NCBI GenBank assembly: GCA_029222685.1 | Contig: JARHVB010000008.1 | Location: forward strand, 326,685 to 390,684 | Length of the DNA: 64,000 bases | Origin: Terripilifer ovatus | Lineage (GTDB): Bacteria; Pseudomonadota; Alphaproteobacteria; Rhizobiales; Beijerinckiaceae | Direction of reading: 5' to 3' | Part shown: positions 1 through 8,596 of the stretch, piece after piece | Layout: each line of letters begins with the position of its first letter | Position numbering within the stretch: the stretch's first letter is position 1 | Made by a program: the position numbers and the translations under genes | Notes under the pieces: model-generated | Told to the model about the DNA's origin: nothing | Seen by the model: the letters and a program-made list of their open reading frames with translations, nothing else | Databases searched by the model: none

Positions 1-761
1 ATCATCGCGGCCTGGGTCGCAAACGGCATCTGGAACCGCCCTGCCGCCAGCACCGACCAGCGATAATCGTCGCCGAAAAGGCGGTCGGCGGTCTGCTTCA
101 TGAAGATCAGGTTTTCCGGATCGGTCCCGATGCCGCCGAGAATGCCGAAGATGAGCTGCAGGAAGACCGGCGGCTTGAACAGGCCGGCATCCAGGCAATG
201 GGCCAGATTGTAGAGATGGCCCACGTCATAGCACTCGTGCTCGAACTTGGTGCCGTGGCCCTCGCCGAGCAGCTTATAGATCTTTTCAATGTCATCGAAG
301 GTATTGCGGAAAATGCCGCCCTTGGTTGACCGCAAGTAGGCCTCTTCCCACGGATGCTTCCAGTTCTTGTAGCGGTCCGCCAGGCCATGGATCGCAAAGT
401 TCATCGAGCCCATGTTGAGCGAGCACATTTCCGGCGACGCGACGAGCGGCGCGGCAAGCCGCTCTTCCACCGTCATCTGCAGGCCGCCGCCCGTGGTGAT
501 GTTCACCACCGCGTCCGTGCTCTGCTTGATGCGCGGCAGGAACTGCATGAACACTTTCGGGTCCGGCGTCGGCCGGCCGTCATTGGGATCGCGCGCATGC
601 AGATGCAGGATCGATGCGCCCGCTTCCGCAGCCGCAATCGCCTGTTCGGCGATTTCATTCGGCGTGATCGGCAGATAGTCCGACATGGTCGGCGTATGAA
701 TACCGCCGGTGACGGCGCAGGTGATGATGACTTTGTTGCTGCTCGACGGTTTCTTGGCCAT
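1..761 (-). CDS. Beta-keto acid cleavage enzyme (BKACE, DUF849), 3' end cut by window edge
   Basis: BKACE enzymes condense a beta-keto acid with acetyl-CoA, giving acetoacetate and a new acyl-CoA; 3-keto-5-aminohexanoate cleavage enzyme is the prototype. The visible 253 residues show the family N-terminus ITCAVTGG and the zinc-binding HLH pair (His53, His55) followed by ARDPNDGRPT. The position that carries a substrate-binding Glu in the Kce prototype lies in a GGIHTP stretch here, so the substrate is unlikely to be an amino-keto acid (inference from memory of Kce). The third zinc ligand, a C-terminal Glu, lies beyond the window. The start at 761 abuts the livM stop (763), so the gene is translationally coupled as the last visible member of the 8413-1 operon. 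Confidence 0.9.
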   Translation of the reverse strand, partial: MAKKPSSSNKVIITCAVTGGIHTPTMSDYLPITPNEIAEQAIAAAEAGASILHLHARDPNDGRPTPDPKVFMQFLPRIKQSTDAVVNITTGGGLQMTVEERLAAPLVASPEMCSLNMGSMNFAIHGLADRYKNWKHPWEEAYLRSTKGGIFRNTFDDIEKIYKLLGEGHGTKFEHECYDVGHLYNLAHCLDAGLFKPPVFLQLIFGILGGIGTDPENLIFMKQTADRLFGDDYRWSVLAAGRFQMPFATQAAM

Positions 762-762
762 G

Positions 763-1812
763 TCATTCTCCTTTGAGTGACGGTGAGGTTTGCGAGGATG
801 GTTGCGTCAGGACGAGACGGCACGTTGTCGGAAACAATTGCCAGCCGAAGCGATCGGCGACCAGTCCCCACAGGCCCTTGGGAGCGAACAGCATGACGAC
901 GACGGCGACACAGCCGAGAACAATGAGGTAGATGGCGCCCAAATCGGCAAGTGCGCTGCGAAGCGCGAAATACAGAAGGGTTCCAATGATCGGTCCCTCG
1001 ATACGGCCGATGCCGCCGATTACTGTGATGAAAATCACGAAGGCCGTCCAGTCGTTGACGCTGAAGGCGGCATTTGGTGAAATGCGCAGCTTGGCGAGAA
1101 AGATCAGCGCGCCGATCATCGCCGTGCCTGCCGAAGCAACGACATAGAGCAGCCGTTTGGCGCCGGCTACGCTGACGCCCGTCGTTTCCGCCGCCAGTTC
1201 GCCATCGCGGATCGCCTGCAGCGCGAGCCCCCAGCGCGACCGCAACAGAATGTAGATGCCGATCAGGATGGCAACGGCAATCCCGAGCGTCGACCAGTAG
1301 ACATTCATGTCGCGCGCATCGCGGCTGGCGCCGATGGCGCGCACCACATCGATGGGCAGGCTGATGCCGGAGCCGCCGCCAAGCACCGTGACCTGCGCCG
1401 CCAGCAGTAGAAACACTTCCGCCACGACCCAGGTACCGATGGCAAAGTAAGCACCCTTCAGGCGAAACACGAGGGCAGAGATAGGCAGCGCCAGCACTGC
1501 CGCCGCAAGTCCTGCGAAGGGAACCGACAGCAAGGGGGGCAAGCCACCGAGCACGGCCCAGGCAAACAGGAAGTAACCGCCGAAACCCACATATGCCTGC
1601 TGGCCGACGGAGACGAGCCCGGCATAGCCCGCAAGCAGGTTCCACATGCTGGCAAGGCTGAGATAGACGAGGAACTCGCCGACGATGCGCATTCCGTTGC
1701 GGTCGATCCACCACGGCCCCGCCGCCAGCGCAATCAGCGCGACGATGCCGAGCCCCAGCGCCACCTTGCTCTCGGGCGTCGAGCGTTCGATGCGGAAGGA
1801 CGGCGCGCTCAT
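763..1812 (-). CDS. livM: Branched-chain-type ABC transporter permease LivM
   Basis: Inner-membrane permease of a HAAT (LivKHMGF) importer, 349 residues and hydrophobic throughout, with the family signature GYAGLVSVGQQAYVGFGGY near residues 60-80 and the IGGIGRIEGPIIGTL segment near the C-terminus. The ATG at 1812 is preferred over an upstream one at 1962, because 1812 overlaps the livH stop by 4 nt (ATGA) and begins at the usual family N-terminus. The hydrophilic C-terminal tail is short and ends just before the BKACE start. It pairs with LivH to form the channel. The substrate is not predictable from sequence; the neighbouring enzymes suggest a carboxylic acid rather than an amino acid. Confidence 0.93.
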   Translation of the reverse strand: MSAPSFRIERSTPESKVALGLGIVALIALAAGPWWIDRNGMRIVGEFLVYLSLASMWNLLAGYAGLVSVGQQAYVGFGGYFLFAWAVLGGLPPLLSVPFAGLAAAVLALPISALVFRLKGAYFAIGTWVVAEVFLLLAAQVTVLGGGSGISLPIDVVRAIGASRDARDMNVYWSTLGIAVAILIGIYILLRSRWGLALQAIRDGELAAETTGVSVAGAKRLLYVVASAGTAMIGALIFLAKLRISPNAAFSVNDWTAFVIFITVIGGIGRIEGPIIGTLLYFALRSALADLGAIYLIVLGCVAVVVMLFAPKGLWGLVADRFGWQLFPTTCRLVLTQPSSQTSPSLKGE

Positions 1813-2678
1813 CCGTCCACCTTCGGAAACAGGCCTTCGGGACGGAACGCCAGCACGGCCAGAAACACCAGATGGCCGGCGAGCAGTTGCCAGCCGGGAT
1901 CGATCTTCGCGCCGATCGCCTGCGCGACACCGAGGATGACGCCGCCTGCGAGCGTGCCCCACAGATTGCCCAGGCCGCCGATGATCACCGCTTCGAACCC
2001 GTAGATCAGCCGCGACGGCCCGATCGCCGGATCGAAATTTGCGCGCACGGCGAGGAAGATGCCGGCGACAGCCACGACCGCCAGCGAGATCGCCATGGCT
2101 ACGCCGAACAGATGCTTGTTGTCATAACCCATCAGGCGGGCGACTTCTGGATCGTCCGAAGTGGCGCGCAGCGCGCGGCCGAGCGGCAGCGAATAGAACA
2201 TGAACTGCAGCGCGCCGATGATCGCCACCGCGGTGGCGAACATCAGCAGCGGCAGGACGCCGATCGAAAGACCATCGACCACTTGCACGGTCGCAGTTTC
2301 GATCGCCCCGGCACTCAGCTTGCGGCTGTCGGCGGAAAACACTTGCAGCAGGCCATTCTGGATGATGACGGAGAGACCGAAGCTGACCAGCAGCGGCGGC
2401 AACAGATCCGGCCCGAGCGTCCGGTTGAACACCAGCCGCTGCAGAAAATAGCCCGCCAGCGCCATCAGCGGCGCGACGATGAAAATCGCCAGCAGCGGAT
2501 TGAGCGTTGTCTGCGTAACGCAGATCAGCGCCACGTAGGCAGCAAGCACGATCAGATCGCCATGGGCGATATTGACCAGGCGCATGACGCCGAAAATGAG
2601 CGACAGGCCTGTGGCGAACAGCGCATAGAGACCACCGACCAGCACGCCCTGCAGAATGACATTGCCCCACTCCATCAT
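1809..2678 (-). CDS. livH: Branched-chain-type ABC transporter permease LivH
   Basis: The second permease subunit of the importer, 289 residues and almost entirely membrane-embedded. The N-terminal GGLYALFATGLSLIFGVMRL and the following NIAHGD are diagnostic of LivH, and IIGGLGNLWGTLAGG near residue 230 is the conserved C-terminal loop. The ATG at 2678 shares its A with the livF stop (TGATG), which supports this start over one at 2765. Gene order livK-G-F-H-M with overlapping junctions indicates one transcript. Confidence 0.93.
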   Translation of the reverse strand: MMEWGNVILQGVLVGGLYALFATGLSLIFGVMRLVNIAHGDLIVLAAYVALICVTQTTLNPLLAIFIVAPLMALAGYFLQRLVFNRTLGPDLLPPLLVSFGLSVIIQNGLLQVFSADSRKLSAGAIETATVQVVDGLSIGVLPLLMFATAVAIIGALQFMFYSLPLGRALRATSDDPEVARLMGYDNKHLFGVAMAISLAVVAVAGIFLAVRANFDPAIGPSRLIYGFEAVIIGGLGNLWGTLAGGVILGVAQAIGAKIDPGWQLLAGHLVFLAVLAFRPEGLFPKVDG

Positions 2679-3385
2679 CAGACTCCGAAATAGGCTGATG
2701 AGATGGCGTCCCGCGACAGGGACGTGGGTGTGCCTTCCAAGGTGACGCGCCCTCCGCGCAGGCAATAGACGCGATCGGCGACAGCAAGCGCCTGCGTCGT
2801 ATCCTGCTCGACGATGATGGCCGAAGTGCCTTGCGCTGTCACGCGCGGGAGCGCCGCGTAAATATCCCTGATGACGATCGGCGCCAGACCTAGGCTCAAT
2901 TCGTCGATGAGCAGCAGATCGGGATTGGCCATCAGGGCACGACCGATCGCAACCATCTGCTGCTGCCCGCCGGACAGCGATATGGATGGCTGCGCCCGCT
3001 TCTCCCGCAAAATGGGAAACAGGCTATAGATCGTGCTCAGCGACCACGGTCCCTTGCGCTGCATCTGCCCGCCGGCCTGCAGGTTCTCTTCGACCGAAAG
3101 CGAACGAAACAGGCGTCGGCCTTCCGGCACCAGCGCGATGCCCTTACGCACGATATCCTGGGTTTCCAGCGCGACGATATTCTCAGCTCGAAACCGGATC
3201 GCCGCGCCGCGCGTCTGCACGAGGCCGACGATCGCCTTCATCAGCGTCGATTTGCCGGCGCTGTTGGCGCCGATGACGGCCAGCGTCTCGCCGGCGCGTA
3301 CGCCCAGCGCCACACCGAACAGAGCCTGAAAGCTGCCGTAGAAGGCGTTCAGGTTCTCGATCTCGAGCAGGGCACTGTCAGCCAT
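2678..3385 (-). CDS. livF: Branched-chain-type ABC transporter ATP-binding protein LivF
   Basis: Cytoplasmic ATPase of the importer, 235 residues, the normal LivF length. The Walker A motif is GANSAGKST (39-47), with Ser where most ATPases have Gly (GxNGAGKS/T); the essential Lys and Ser are kept. The signature LSGGQQQ lies at 137-143, and Walker B LLLIDE at 157-162 is followed by the LivF-typical LSLGLAP. It overlaps livG by 8 nt. Together with LivG it forms the asymmetric ATPase dimer that drives LivHM. Confidence 0.94.
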   Translation of the reverse strand: MADSALLEIENLNAFYGSFQALFGVALGVRAGETLAVIGANSAGKSTLMKAIVGLVQTRGAAIRFRAENIVALETQDIVRKGIALVPEGRRLFRSLSVEENLQAGGQMQRKGPWSLSTIYSLFPILREKRAQPSISLSGGQQQMVAIGRALMANPDLLLIDELSLGLAPIVIRDIYAALPRVTAQGTSAIIVEQDTTQALAVADRVYCLRGGRVTLEGTPTSLSRDAISSAYFGV

Positions 3386-4106
3386 CGGCTTCGACCCCGA
3401 GATAGATTTCGCGCACTTCGCGGCTCGCCATCACCTGCCTTGGATCGCCCTCCACCAGCTTGCGGCCCTGGTTGAGCACGAGCAAGCGGTCGATGATGGC
3501 CAGCAGGGCATGCACGACATGCTCAATCCAGACGATCGCAACACCGGTTGCGCGAACCTGCCGGATGACGACAACCAGTTCTTCGCATTCATGCGGCGTC
3601 AACCCGCCGGCGATCTCATCGAGCAGCAACAGCTTCGGATAGCCCGCCAGCGCCCGCGCCAGTTCCAGGCGCTTGCGCTCGAGCAGGGTCAGCGACGAGG
3701 CGAGCGCATTGGCTTTCGGCAACAGGCCGGTCAGGTCCAGCACCTCGACGCAGCGCTTCTCGACCTCGATATTGGAGCGGGTATTGCCGAAGAAAGCCGG
3801 CACGCAGAGATTCTCGAAGACCGTCAGCCCCGAAAACGGCTGCGGGATCTGGAACGAGCGGCCGATGCCGACGCGGCAGCGCTGCGACGGCGACAGCGCG
3901 CTGATGTCACGTTCTTCAAACAGCACGCGACCCGCATCCGGCCGGATCGCGCCCGCGATCATATTGAACAACGATGTTTTGCCGGCGCCGTTGGGGCCGA
4001 TGACACCGAGCGCCTCGCCGGCCTCAAGCGACAAGTCGAAATTGTCGGCGACAACGACAGCGCCAAACCGCTTGCTCACCGCCTTTAGCGTGAGGATCGC
4101 AGTCAT
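3378..4106 (-). CDS. livG: Branched-chain-type ABC transporter ATP-binding protein LivG
   Basis: Cytoplasmic ATPase, 242 residues. Walker A GPNGAGKT is at 37-44 and Walker B LLLLDE at 159-164, followed by IAGGLTP. The signature region reads SSLTLLERKRLELARAL rather than LSxGQ; this degenerate signature recurs in a LivG subfamily, so I do not read it as inactivation. RSFQIPQPFSGLTVFENL is the LivG-typical Q-loop segment. It lies 27 nt downstream of livK. Confidence 0.93.
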   Translation of the reverse strand: MTAILTLKAVSKRFGAVVVADNFDLSLEAGEALGVIGPNGAGKTSLFNMIAGAIRPDAGRVLFEERDISALSPSQRCRVGIGRSFQIPQPFSGLTVFENLCVPAFFGNTRSNIEVEKRCVEVLDLTGLLPKANALASSLTLLERKRLELARALAGYPKLLLLDEIAGGLTPHECEELVVVIRQVRATGVAIVWIEHVVHALLAIIDRLLVLNQGRKLVEGDPRQVMASREVREIYLGVEADG

Positions 4107-4133
4107 GACGCCATCCCATCGTACTCCGCGTAG

Positions 4134-5444
4134 CTAGGCAAGCGGCTTCAACTTGCCGCCGACCGGGATGTTCGGCGCCGGCTTGTTGGTGGTGATCACA
4201 AGGTCGAAGCCGTTCGGTCCCTTCACCCACTGCCCCGCGACAAGCTCGGTCTTGGTGACATTCTTCACCGGACCATTGCCCCATTTCACCGGGCCGACGA
4301 TCGTGTTCAGATTGGTGGATGTGATGGCCGCAAGGATCGACTTGGGATCCTTCAGGTCCTTGGCGCGTTTGAGCACGTCCAGCGTCACCTCGAACAGGGA
4401 ATGGGTATAGCCGATCGGCTGCGTCCACGGCCGCTTGGTGGCGGCTGTATAAGCGTCCGTCATTTCCTTGGTCGATTGCCCGTTGAGGCTCGACTTGAAG
4501 GGATGCGTCGGCCCCCACCAGATTTCCGACGACAGCCCGTCGCCGCGGTCGCCAAGGCTGTTGATGACGGAGGGGAACAGCAGTGCCTTGCCGATGGTGA
4601 CGATCTTCGGCTTGAAACCCTGCTGCGCGCATTGCGCCCAGAAGGTCGCGAAGTCCGGCGGGATCATATTGCCGGTGACGATTTCGCAGCCGGCCTGCTT
4701 GTAGGCAGAAATCTGCGCGGTGAAATCGTTCGACATCGGCGTATACCGACCGGTATCGATCAGCTTGTAGCCGGCCTTGGCGAGCGCCGGCGGCAGACCG
4801 AGCTTGGGGTCGCCCCAGGCATTGCCGTCCGCATCGTTCGGAAAAATGCCGCCGATGATTTTGTTGGTCGGCATGTCGTCCCACATGCCGAGAAAAGCGG
4901 CGATAACGTCTTCGAGACCCCAGAAGAAATGATAGGTCCAGTCGAAGCCCTTCGCCGGATTGCCGTTGCGGCCGAAGAAATACGGCTGCCACGGGCAGTT
5001 CGTGGTAATGCAGGGAATTTCGTTGGCTTCCGCCTGATCGGCCACCGGATTGGTCGTCTCGGGCGCCGCAACCGCGGTGATAATATCGACCTTGTCGCCG
5101 TTGATCAGTTCGAGCGCCACTTCCGCGGCGCGATTTGGATTGGACTGGCTGTCCTTGACGATGATCTCGACGGGATAGCGCACGCCATTATTGGTGATGC
5201 CCTGGCCGATCACCTGGCGCACCTGCGACAGGATGAAATCGTCCGCCTCGGCAAAGCCGGCGAGCGGCCCGCTGCGCGGCGTGACAAAGCCGATCTTCAA
5301 CGTCTTGCTCTGCGCATTGGCCGGGATAGCCCGCAGGATCGCCGGGGCTGCGATCAGCGCCGCACCGGCGTTGACGACCTGGCGGCGCGTCGGCGCAACA
5401 ATTCCAATCAAGCCCTTGTCGTTATTCTTCTCATCCTGGCTCAT
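4134..5444 (-). CDS. livK: Periplasmic substrate-binding protein of the Liv importer (LivK-like), Tat-type signal
   Basis: Type I periplasmic-binding protein (Peripla_BP_6 family), 436 residues. The leader is long: about 18 polar residues, then TRRQVVNAGAAL, then a hydrophobic stretch ending in PANAQS. The RR pair suggests Tat export, though Sec cannot be excluded. Mature sequence begins with LKIGFVTPRSGPLAGFAE, the family N-terminus. The ATG at 5444 is chosen over 5459 because GGAGGAGGG sits 5 nt upstream of it. It is the first transporter gene after the enzyme genes of the operon (38 nt from the 3HCDH stop) and should define the imported substrate, probably an organic acid. Confidence 0.9.
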   Translation of the reverse strand: MSQDEKNNDKGLIGIVAPTRRQVVNAGAALIAAPAILRAIPANAQSKTLKIGFVTPRSGPLAGFAEADDFILSQVRQVIGQGITNNGVRYPVEIIVKDSQSNPNRAAEVALELINGDKVDIITAVAAPETTNPVADQAEANEIPCITTNCPWQPYFFGRNGNPAKGFDWTYHFFWGLEDVIAAFLGMWDDMPTNKIIGGIFPNDADGNAWGDPKLGLPPALAKAGYKLIDTGRYTPMSNDFTAQISAYKQAGCEIVTGNMIPPDFATFWAQCAQQGFKPKIVTIGKALLFPSVINSLGDRGDGLSSEIWWGPTHPFKSSLNGQSTKEMTDAYTAATKRPWTQPIGYTHSLFEVTLDVLKRAKDLKDPKSILAAITSTNLNTIVGPVKWGNGPVKNVTKTELVAGQWVKGPNGFDLVITTNKPAPNIPVGGKLKPLA

Positions 5445-5482
5445 GACACCCTCCTCCAATCGGCGCCTACCCTTCGTAACGC

Positions 5483-6406
5483 CTAGGTCTTCGCAGCCTT
5501 GTCCTTCGCATCCATATCCATCAGATGATCGAGAACCTTTTTGCGCAGATCGTTCTGGTCTTCGGCGCTCCAGGTGCGGAATCCCTCACAGCTCTTGAAG
5601 CCCAGCTTTCCCTCTTTCACCATCTCTTCCAACAGCGGCGACGGCGCCGGCCGGCTGTCGATATAGGGCAGCACCTGCTGGTGGATCGCCAGGGTCAGGT
5701 CGGCGCCGACCATATCGGCGTTTTCCAGGGGGCCAAGCACTGGCAGCCGGCGACCGAAGCTCGCCTTCACCACCATGTCGACCATGTCCGCGTCGCAGAT
5801 GCCCTGCTCGACGATCGAGATCGCCTCGCGCCACAGCGCATGCTGCAGCCTGTTGCCGACAAATCCCGGCACGTCTTTCTTCACTTCAACCGGCGTCTTG
5901 CCGACGGACGCCAGCAGCGCCATCATCGAAGCCACCGTCTTGTCGGAAACGTCAACCGTACGCACCACCTCGACCAGCGGCACCAGGAAGGGCGGATTCC
6001 ACCAATGGGTGCCGAGCGCACGCGACTTGTCGCGAATGTTCTGCATGATCTGGGTGATCGGCATCACCGACGTATTCGAAGCCAGGATCGCATGCGCGGG
6101 CGCTGCTGCCTCGATCTGCGCAAAGAGCTTCTGCTTCAGCTCCATATTCTCAAGCGCCGCCTCGATGACGACATCGGCGCCGGCGACCGCCTCGGCAAGA
6201 TCGGCATGCAAGCTGATCCTGTTGACGGCATCCGGATCGAGACCCATCTCGGCCAGATTGCGCGAAATCCGGCCCGGCGCCGCCTGGCGTGCCGCCTCGA
6301 CCGGATCGGTGATCGCAACATCATGGCCGGCGACAGCGAAGACCTGCGCAATCCCATGGCCCATGAGGCCGGCGCCGATGATCGCAATCTTCTGCTTGCC
6401 AGCCAT
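5483..6406 (-). CDS. 3-hydroxyacyl-CoA dehydrogenase family protein (beta-hydroxyacid oxidation)
   Basis: NAD-dependent dehydrogenase of the 3HCDH fold, 307 residues. The dinucleotide site GAGLMG is at 11-16, the catalytic His is His134 in THWWNPP with its Glu partner Glu146 in PLVEVV, and the C-terminal helical domain contains GFVGNRLQHALWREA. It is longer than a minimal 3-hydroxybutyryl-CoA dehydrogenase and resembles the group that includes L-carnitine dehydrogenase and lambda-crystallin, which oxidise free beta-hydroxy acids. A beta-keto acid product would be exactly what the BKACE encoded in this operon consumes (inference). ATG 6406 is preferred to GTG 6409 because GGGG lies 6 nt upstream of the ATG. 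Confidence 0.88.
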   Translation of the reverse strand: MAGKQKIAIIGAGLMGHGIAQVFAVAGHDVAITDPVEAARQAAPGRISRNLAEMGLDPDAVNRISLHADLAEAVAGADVVIEAALENMELKQKLFAQIEAAAPAHAILASNTSVMPITQIMQNIRDKSRALGTHWWNPPFLVPLVEVVRTVDVSDKTVASMMALLASVGKTPVEVKKDVPGFVGNRLQHALWREAISIVEQGICDADMVDMVVKASFGRRLPVLGPLENADMVGADLTLAIHQQVLPYIDSRPAPSPLLEEMVKEGKLGFKSCEGFRTWSAEDQNDLRKKVLDHLMDMDAKDKAAKT

Positions 6407-6409
6407 CAC

Positions 6410-7225
6410 TTACCCCGCCGTATAGCCGCCATCGGCATAAAGAATATGCCCGGTATAAAAATCCGACGCCTTGGAGGCGAGGAACAGCAGCGGGCCGGCA
6501 AGATCTTCCGCCTCGCCGAGACGGCCTTTGGGCACGCGCGTCAGGAAGCCGTTGCGCACCGTCTTGGCGTTGTCGTTGTCCTCGAACATCCAGGCCGTCA
6601 GCGGCGACCGGAACACTGTCGGCGCGATCGCATTGACGGTGATGCCGGTCGGCCCCAGCTCGCAGCCGAGCGCCTTGGTCATGCCGTCGACGGCCGACTT
6701 CGACGCGCAATAGGCGGTGTAGCCGGCGGGATGGCCGAGCAGGCCGCGCGCCGAGGACATCAGCACGATCTTGCCGCCAGTCCCTTGACCATTTTGCCCC
6801 TGCGCCAGCATCTGTTTGGAACAGGCCTTCGCCATCAGCCAGGATTGCGTGACATTGGCGTCCATCACGTCGAGAAAACGCTCCGGGGCCATCTCGGTGA
6901 TCTTCGAGACATCGTTCTTGCCCGAAGCGACGACCAGGATATCCACCTTGCCGAAGCGCTTGACGGCGGCAGCGACCACCTGTTCGCAAATCGCCTCGCT
7001 CGACGGACGCACGTTCAGCGCCTCAACCTCGGCGCCGGCATCCGTGCAGGTCTTGGCGACGGCGTCGAGTTCAGTCTTCTTGCCAGCTGTCAGGACGAGC
7101 TTGCAACCGGACGCGGCGAGGATCTGCGCAGCAAGAGCACCGAAGGCTCCCGACACGCCGGTGATGATCGCCACTTTGCCCTTGACGTCGAAAAGCGATA
7201 GTGGGTTCTTGAGATAATCACTCAT
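6410..7225 (-). CDS. SDR-family oxidoreductase
   Basis: Classical short-chain dehydrogenase, 271 residues. The cofactor motif is TGVSGAFG (22-29), and the catalytic residues are Ser157/158, Tyr172 and Lys176 (YCASK). The usual NNAG is replaced by VVASGKND near residue 100, and the family C-terminal FLASKASDFYTGHILYADGG is present. It overlaps the cupin gene by 8 nt and ends 3 nt before the 3HCDH start. It probably oxidises or reduces a hydroxy/keto intermediate of the operon pathway. NAD versus NADP preference is unclear, because the residue region after beta-2 (TAGKKTE) is not decisive. Confidence 0.9.
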   Translation of the reverse strand: MSDYLKNPLSLFDVKGKVAIITGVSGAFGALAAQILAASGCKLVLTAGKKTELDAVAKTCTDAGAEVEALNVRPSSEAICEQVVAAAVKRFGKVDILVVASGKNDVSKITEMAPERFLDVMDANVTQSWLMAKACSKQMLAQGQNGQGTGGKIVLMSSARGLLGHPAGYTAYCASKSAVDGMTKALGCELGPTGITVNAIAPTVFRSPLTAWMFEDNDNAKTVRNGFLTRVPKGRLGEAEDLAGPLLFLASKASDFYTGHILYADGGYTAG

Positions 7226-7571
7226 GTTGGTACCCCGGCGGATAGGGAATGACGACCATCATGACGCAGACATGATTGGTGCGGTTGACGATCTCGCGCA
7301 CCTCGTTTGCCGGGATCGTACAGGAATCGAATTTCTTCAGCACGGTTTCCTGGCCGTTGACGATCACGGTCATCTCGCCTTCGATGACGATATAAACCTT
7401 CTCGAACGGCGTGGAATCCGGCCCGGCGCCACCGCCGGGCAGAAAGTGTGACATGCCGACCCATTGATTGGTCGGTCCGCCCTTCTCGAAGCCCTGAAGC
7501 CGCAGACCTTTCACCTCGCGGTGATTGGCAGCCTCATAAGGCTTGGCGTCCTGATAGCGTTTGACGAACAT
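7218..7571 (-). CDS. Small single-domain cupin protein
   Basis: A 117-residue cupin. It shows the two-part barrel motif: a GGAGPDSTPFEKVYIVIEGE segment (cupin motif 1 without the first two His residues) and a later IPANEVREIVNRTN segment (motif 2). With most metal-binding His residues missing, a sugar- or acid-isomerase or binding role is as likely as dioxygenase activity. The ATG at 7571 shares one base with the cyclase stop (TGATG), which excludes the longer start at 7667. Its place between the hydrolase and the SDR suggests a step, or a stabilising role, in the same pathway. Confidence 0.85.
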   Translation of the reverse strand: MFVKRYQDAKPYEAANHREVKGLRLQGFEKGGPTNQWVGMSHFLPGGGAGPDSTPFEKVYIVIEGEMTVIVNGQETVLKKFDSCTIPANEVREIVNRTNHVCVMMVVIPYPPGYQHE

Positions 7572-8413
7572 CAGAACCTCTCCCCCTTCTCGATCCGGTA
7601 AGCCTGGTCCGGATTGGTGATGGCGACAAGGCGGATAATGCAGCCGTCGCCGCGATCCCAGTTCCACGGGAAGAAGGCGAAGGTGACGCGCTTGCCGGTG
7701 ACGGCATCAAGATCGCCGCCGACGTTTTCAATGCCGAGGATGCCGGCCTTGAACAGGATGCGATGCACCGGCTCCCATTCCGGGAAGTCGTCCTTCCAGT
7801 CGCGGCCGCCGGACCACTTCTTGTATTCGTCCGCGAGATGCGGCAGCAGCGGGCCGTTGCGATGCGGACCGATAGCGGTGGCCAGCGGATGATCGTTCGC
7901 CTGCGTATCGTGACCGACGACCTTGACCTTCTTCTCGACGAACCAGTGACCGGCCGAGGGAACGAGCCCCGGCGCCAGAGCGAAATATTCTTCATTGTCT
8001 TCGTATTTGTGATGCCAGCCGGTGTTGATGATCACCACGTCGCCCGGCCGCACGATCTTGCCGGCGGCCTTCTCAAGGTCGTCATAAGTGATCGATTCCC
8101 ACTGCTTTTTCGGCAGCGAGATGACGATGCCTGAGCCGAAGAAATGCGGCAGCGGAACTTCGTCGATGAACGGCGTTCCCGCCACCACATGTGCCGGCGC
8201 ATCGATATGCGTGGTGTTGTGCATGCTGGTGGTGATGCGCTGCGACAGCACGCCGGACTTCGCCATGTAATGGATGCGCTCGATCTTGACGTCTTCGAAA
8301 TACGGCCAGTTGGGCGACTGATATCCGAAGCGATGCGAGAGATTGTAGAACTGCAGCCCCATCGCATTTTCGAGATTGGCTTCGAACTGAATACCGCGAA
8401 CCGTAATCGGCAT
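7571..8413 (-). CDS. Cyclase-family protein (kynurenine formamidase-like metal hydrolase)
   Basis: Cyclase-superfamily (PF04199-type) hydrolase, 280 residues. The metal-binding signature is His65, His69, Asp71 and His75 within HNTTHIDAPAH, and VVIINTGWHHK and GHDTQANDHP are further family landmarks. Known relatives hydrolyse N-formylkynurenine, isatin or other cyclic amides and lactones. It is the first gene of the operon, with a strong ribosome-binding site (GGGAGGAG, 7 nt from the ATG). It probably opens or hydrolyses the imported compound. Confidence 0.9.
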   Translation of the reverse strand: MPITVRGIQFEANLENAMGLQFYNLSHRFGYQSPNWPYFEDVKIERIHYMAKSGVLSQRITTSMHNTTHIDAPAHVVAGTPFIDEVPLPHFFGSGIVISLPKKQWESITYDDLEKAAGKIVRPGDVVIINTGWHHKYEDNEEYFALAPGLVPSAGHWFVEKKVKVVGHDTQANDHPLATAIGPHRNGPLLPHLADEYKKWSGGRDWKDDFPEWEPVHRILFKAGILGIENVGGDLDAVTGKRVTFAFFPWNWDRGDGCIIRLVAITNPDQAYRIEKGERF

Positions 8414-8480
8414 TTTATCTCCTCCCTGGGAAAGCGCTGACGCGAACGAAAAACAAAGAAGCTTTTAGCCCCTTTTCATA

Positions 8481-8502
8481 ATACGATACAAGTGTATCAT
8501 AT
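8481..8502. promoter_or_regulatory. Inverted repeat in the divergent operon/iclR promoter region
   Basis: Ten-base arms 8481-8490 and 8493-8502 (core GATACA-AG-TGTATC, 8485-8498) pair with a single mismatch across a 2-bp spacer. The repeat sits 68 nt upstream of the cyclase ATG and 95 nt upstream of the iclR ATG, in an AT-rich island. Position and symmetry fit the operator of the adjacent IclR protein, but binding is inferred. I see no other well-defined element in the 8414-8596 gap. Confidence 0.55.
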
Positions 8503-8596
8503 ACCGGTCAATCATCCGCGGTGTGGTGGGCAAAATTTTCGCGCCCGTCATGCGGTACAGAATTTGCGATCGAGAGTTCGAGGGAGAGCCAGCCAG

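Noticed and set aside
503..1930. Long minus-strand reading frame overlapping livM in another phase
   Set aside because: It is a high-GC shadow of livM and the BKACE gene: Arg/Ala/Gly-rich translation without domain motifs.
1872..2693. Plus-strand open frame of about 270 codons opposite livH
   Set aside because: Antisense to livH; the product is rich in Arg, Gln, Asp and His, as expected for the complement of a high-GC membrane gene.
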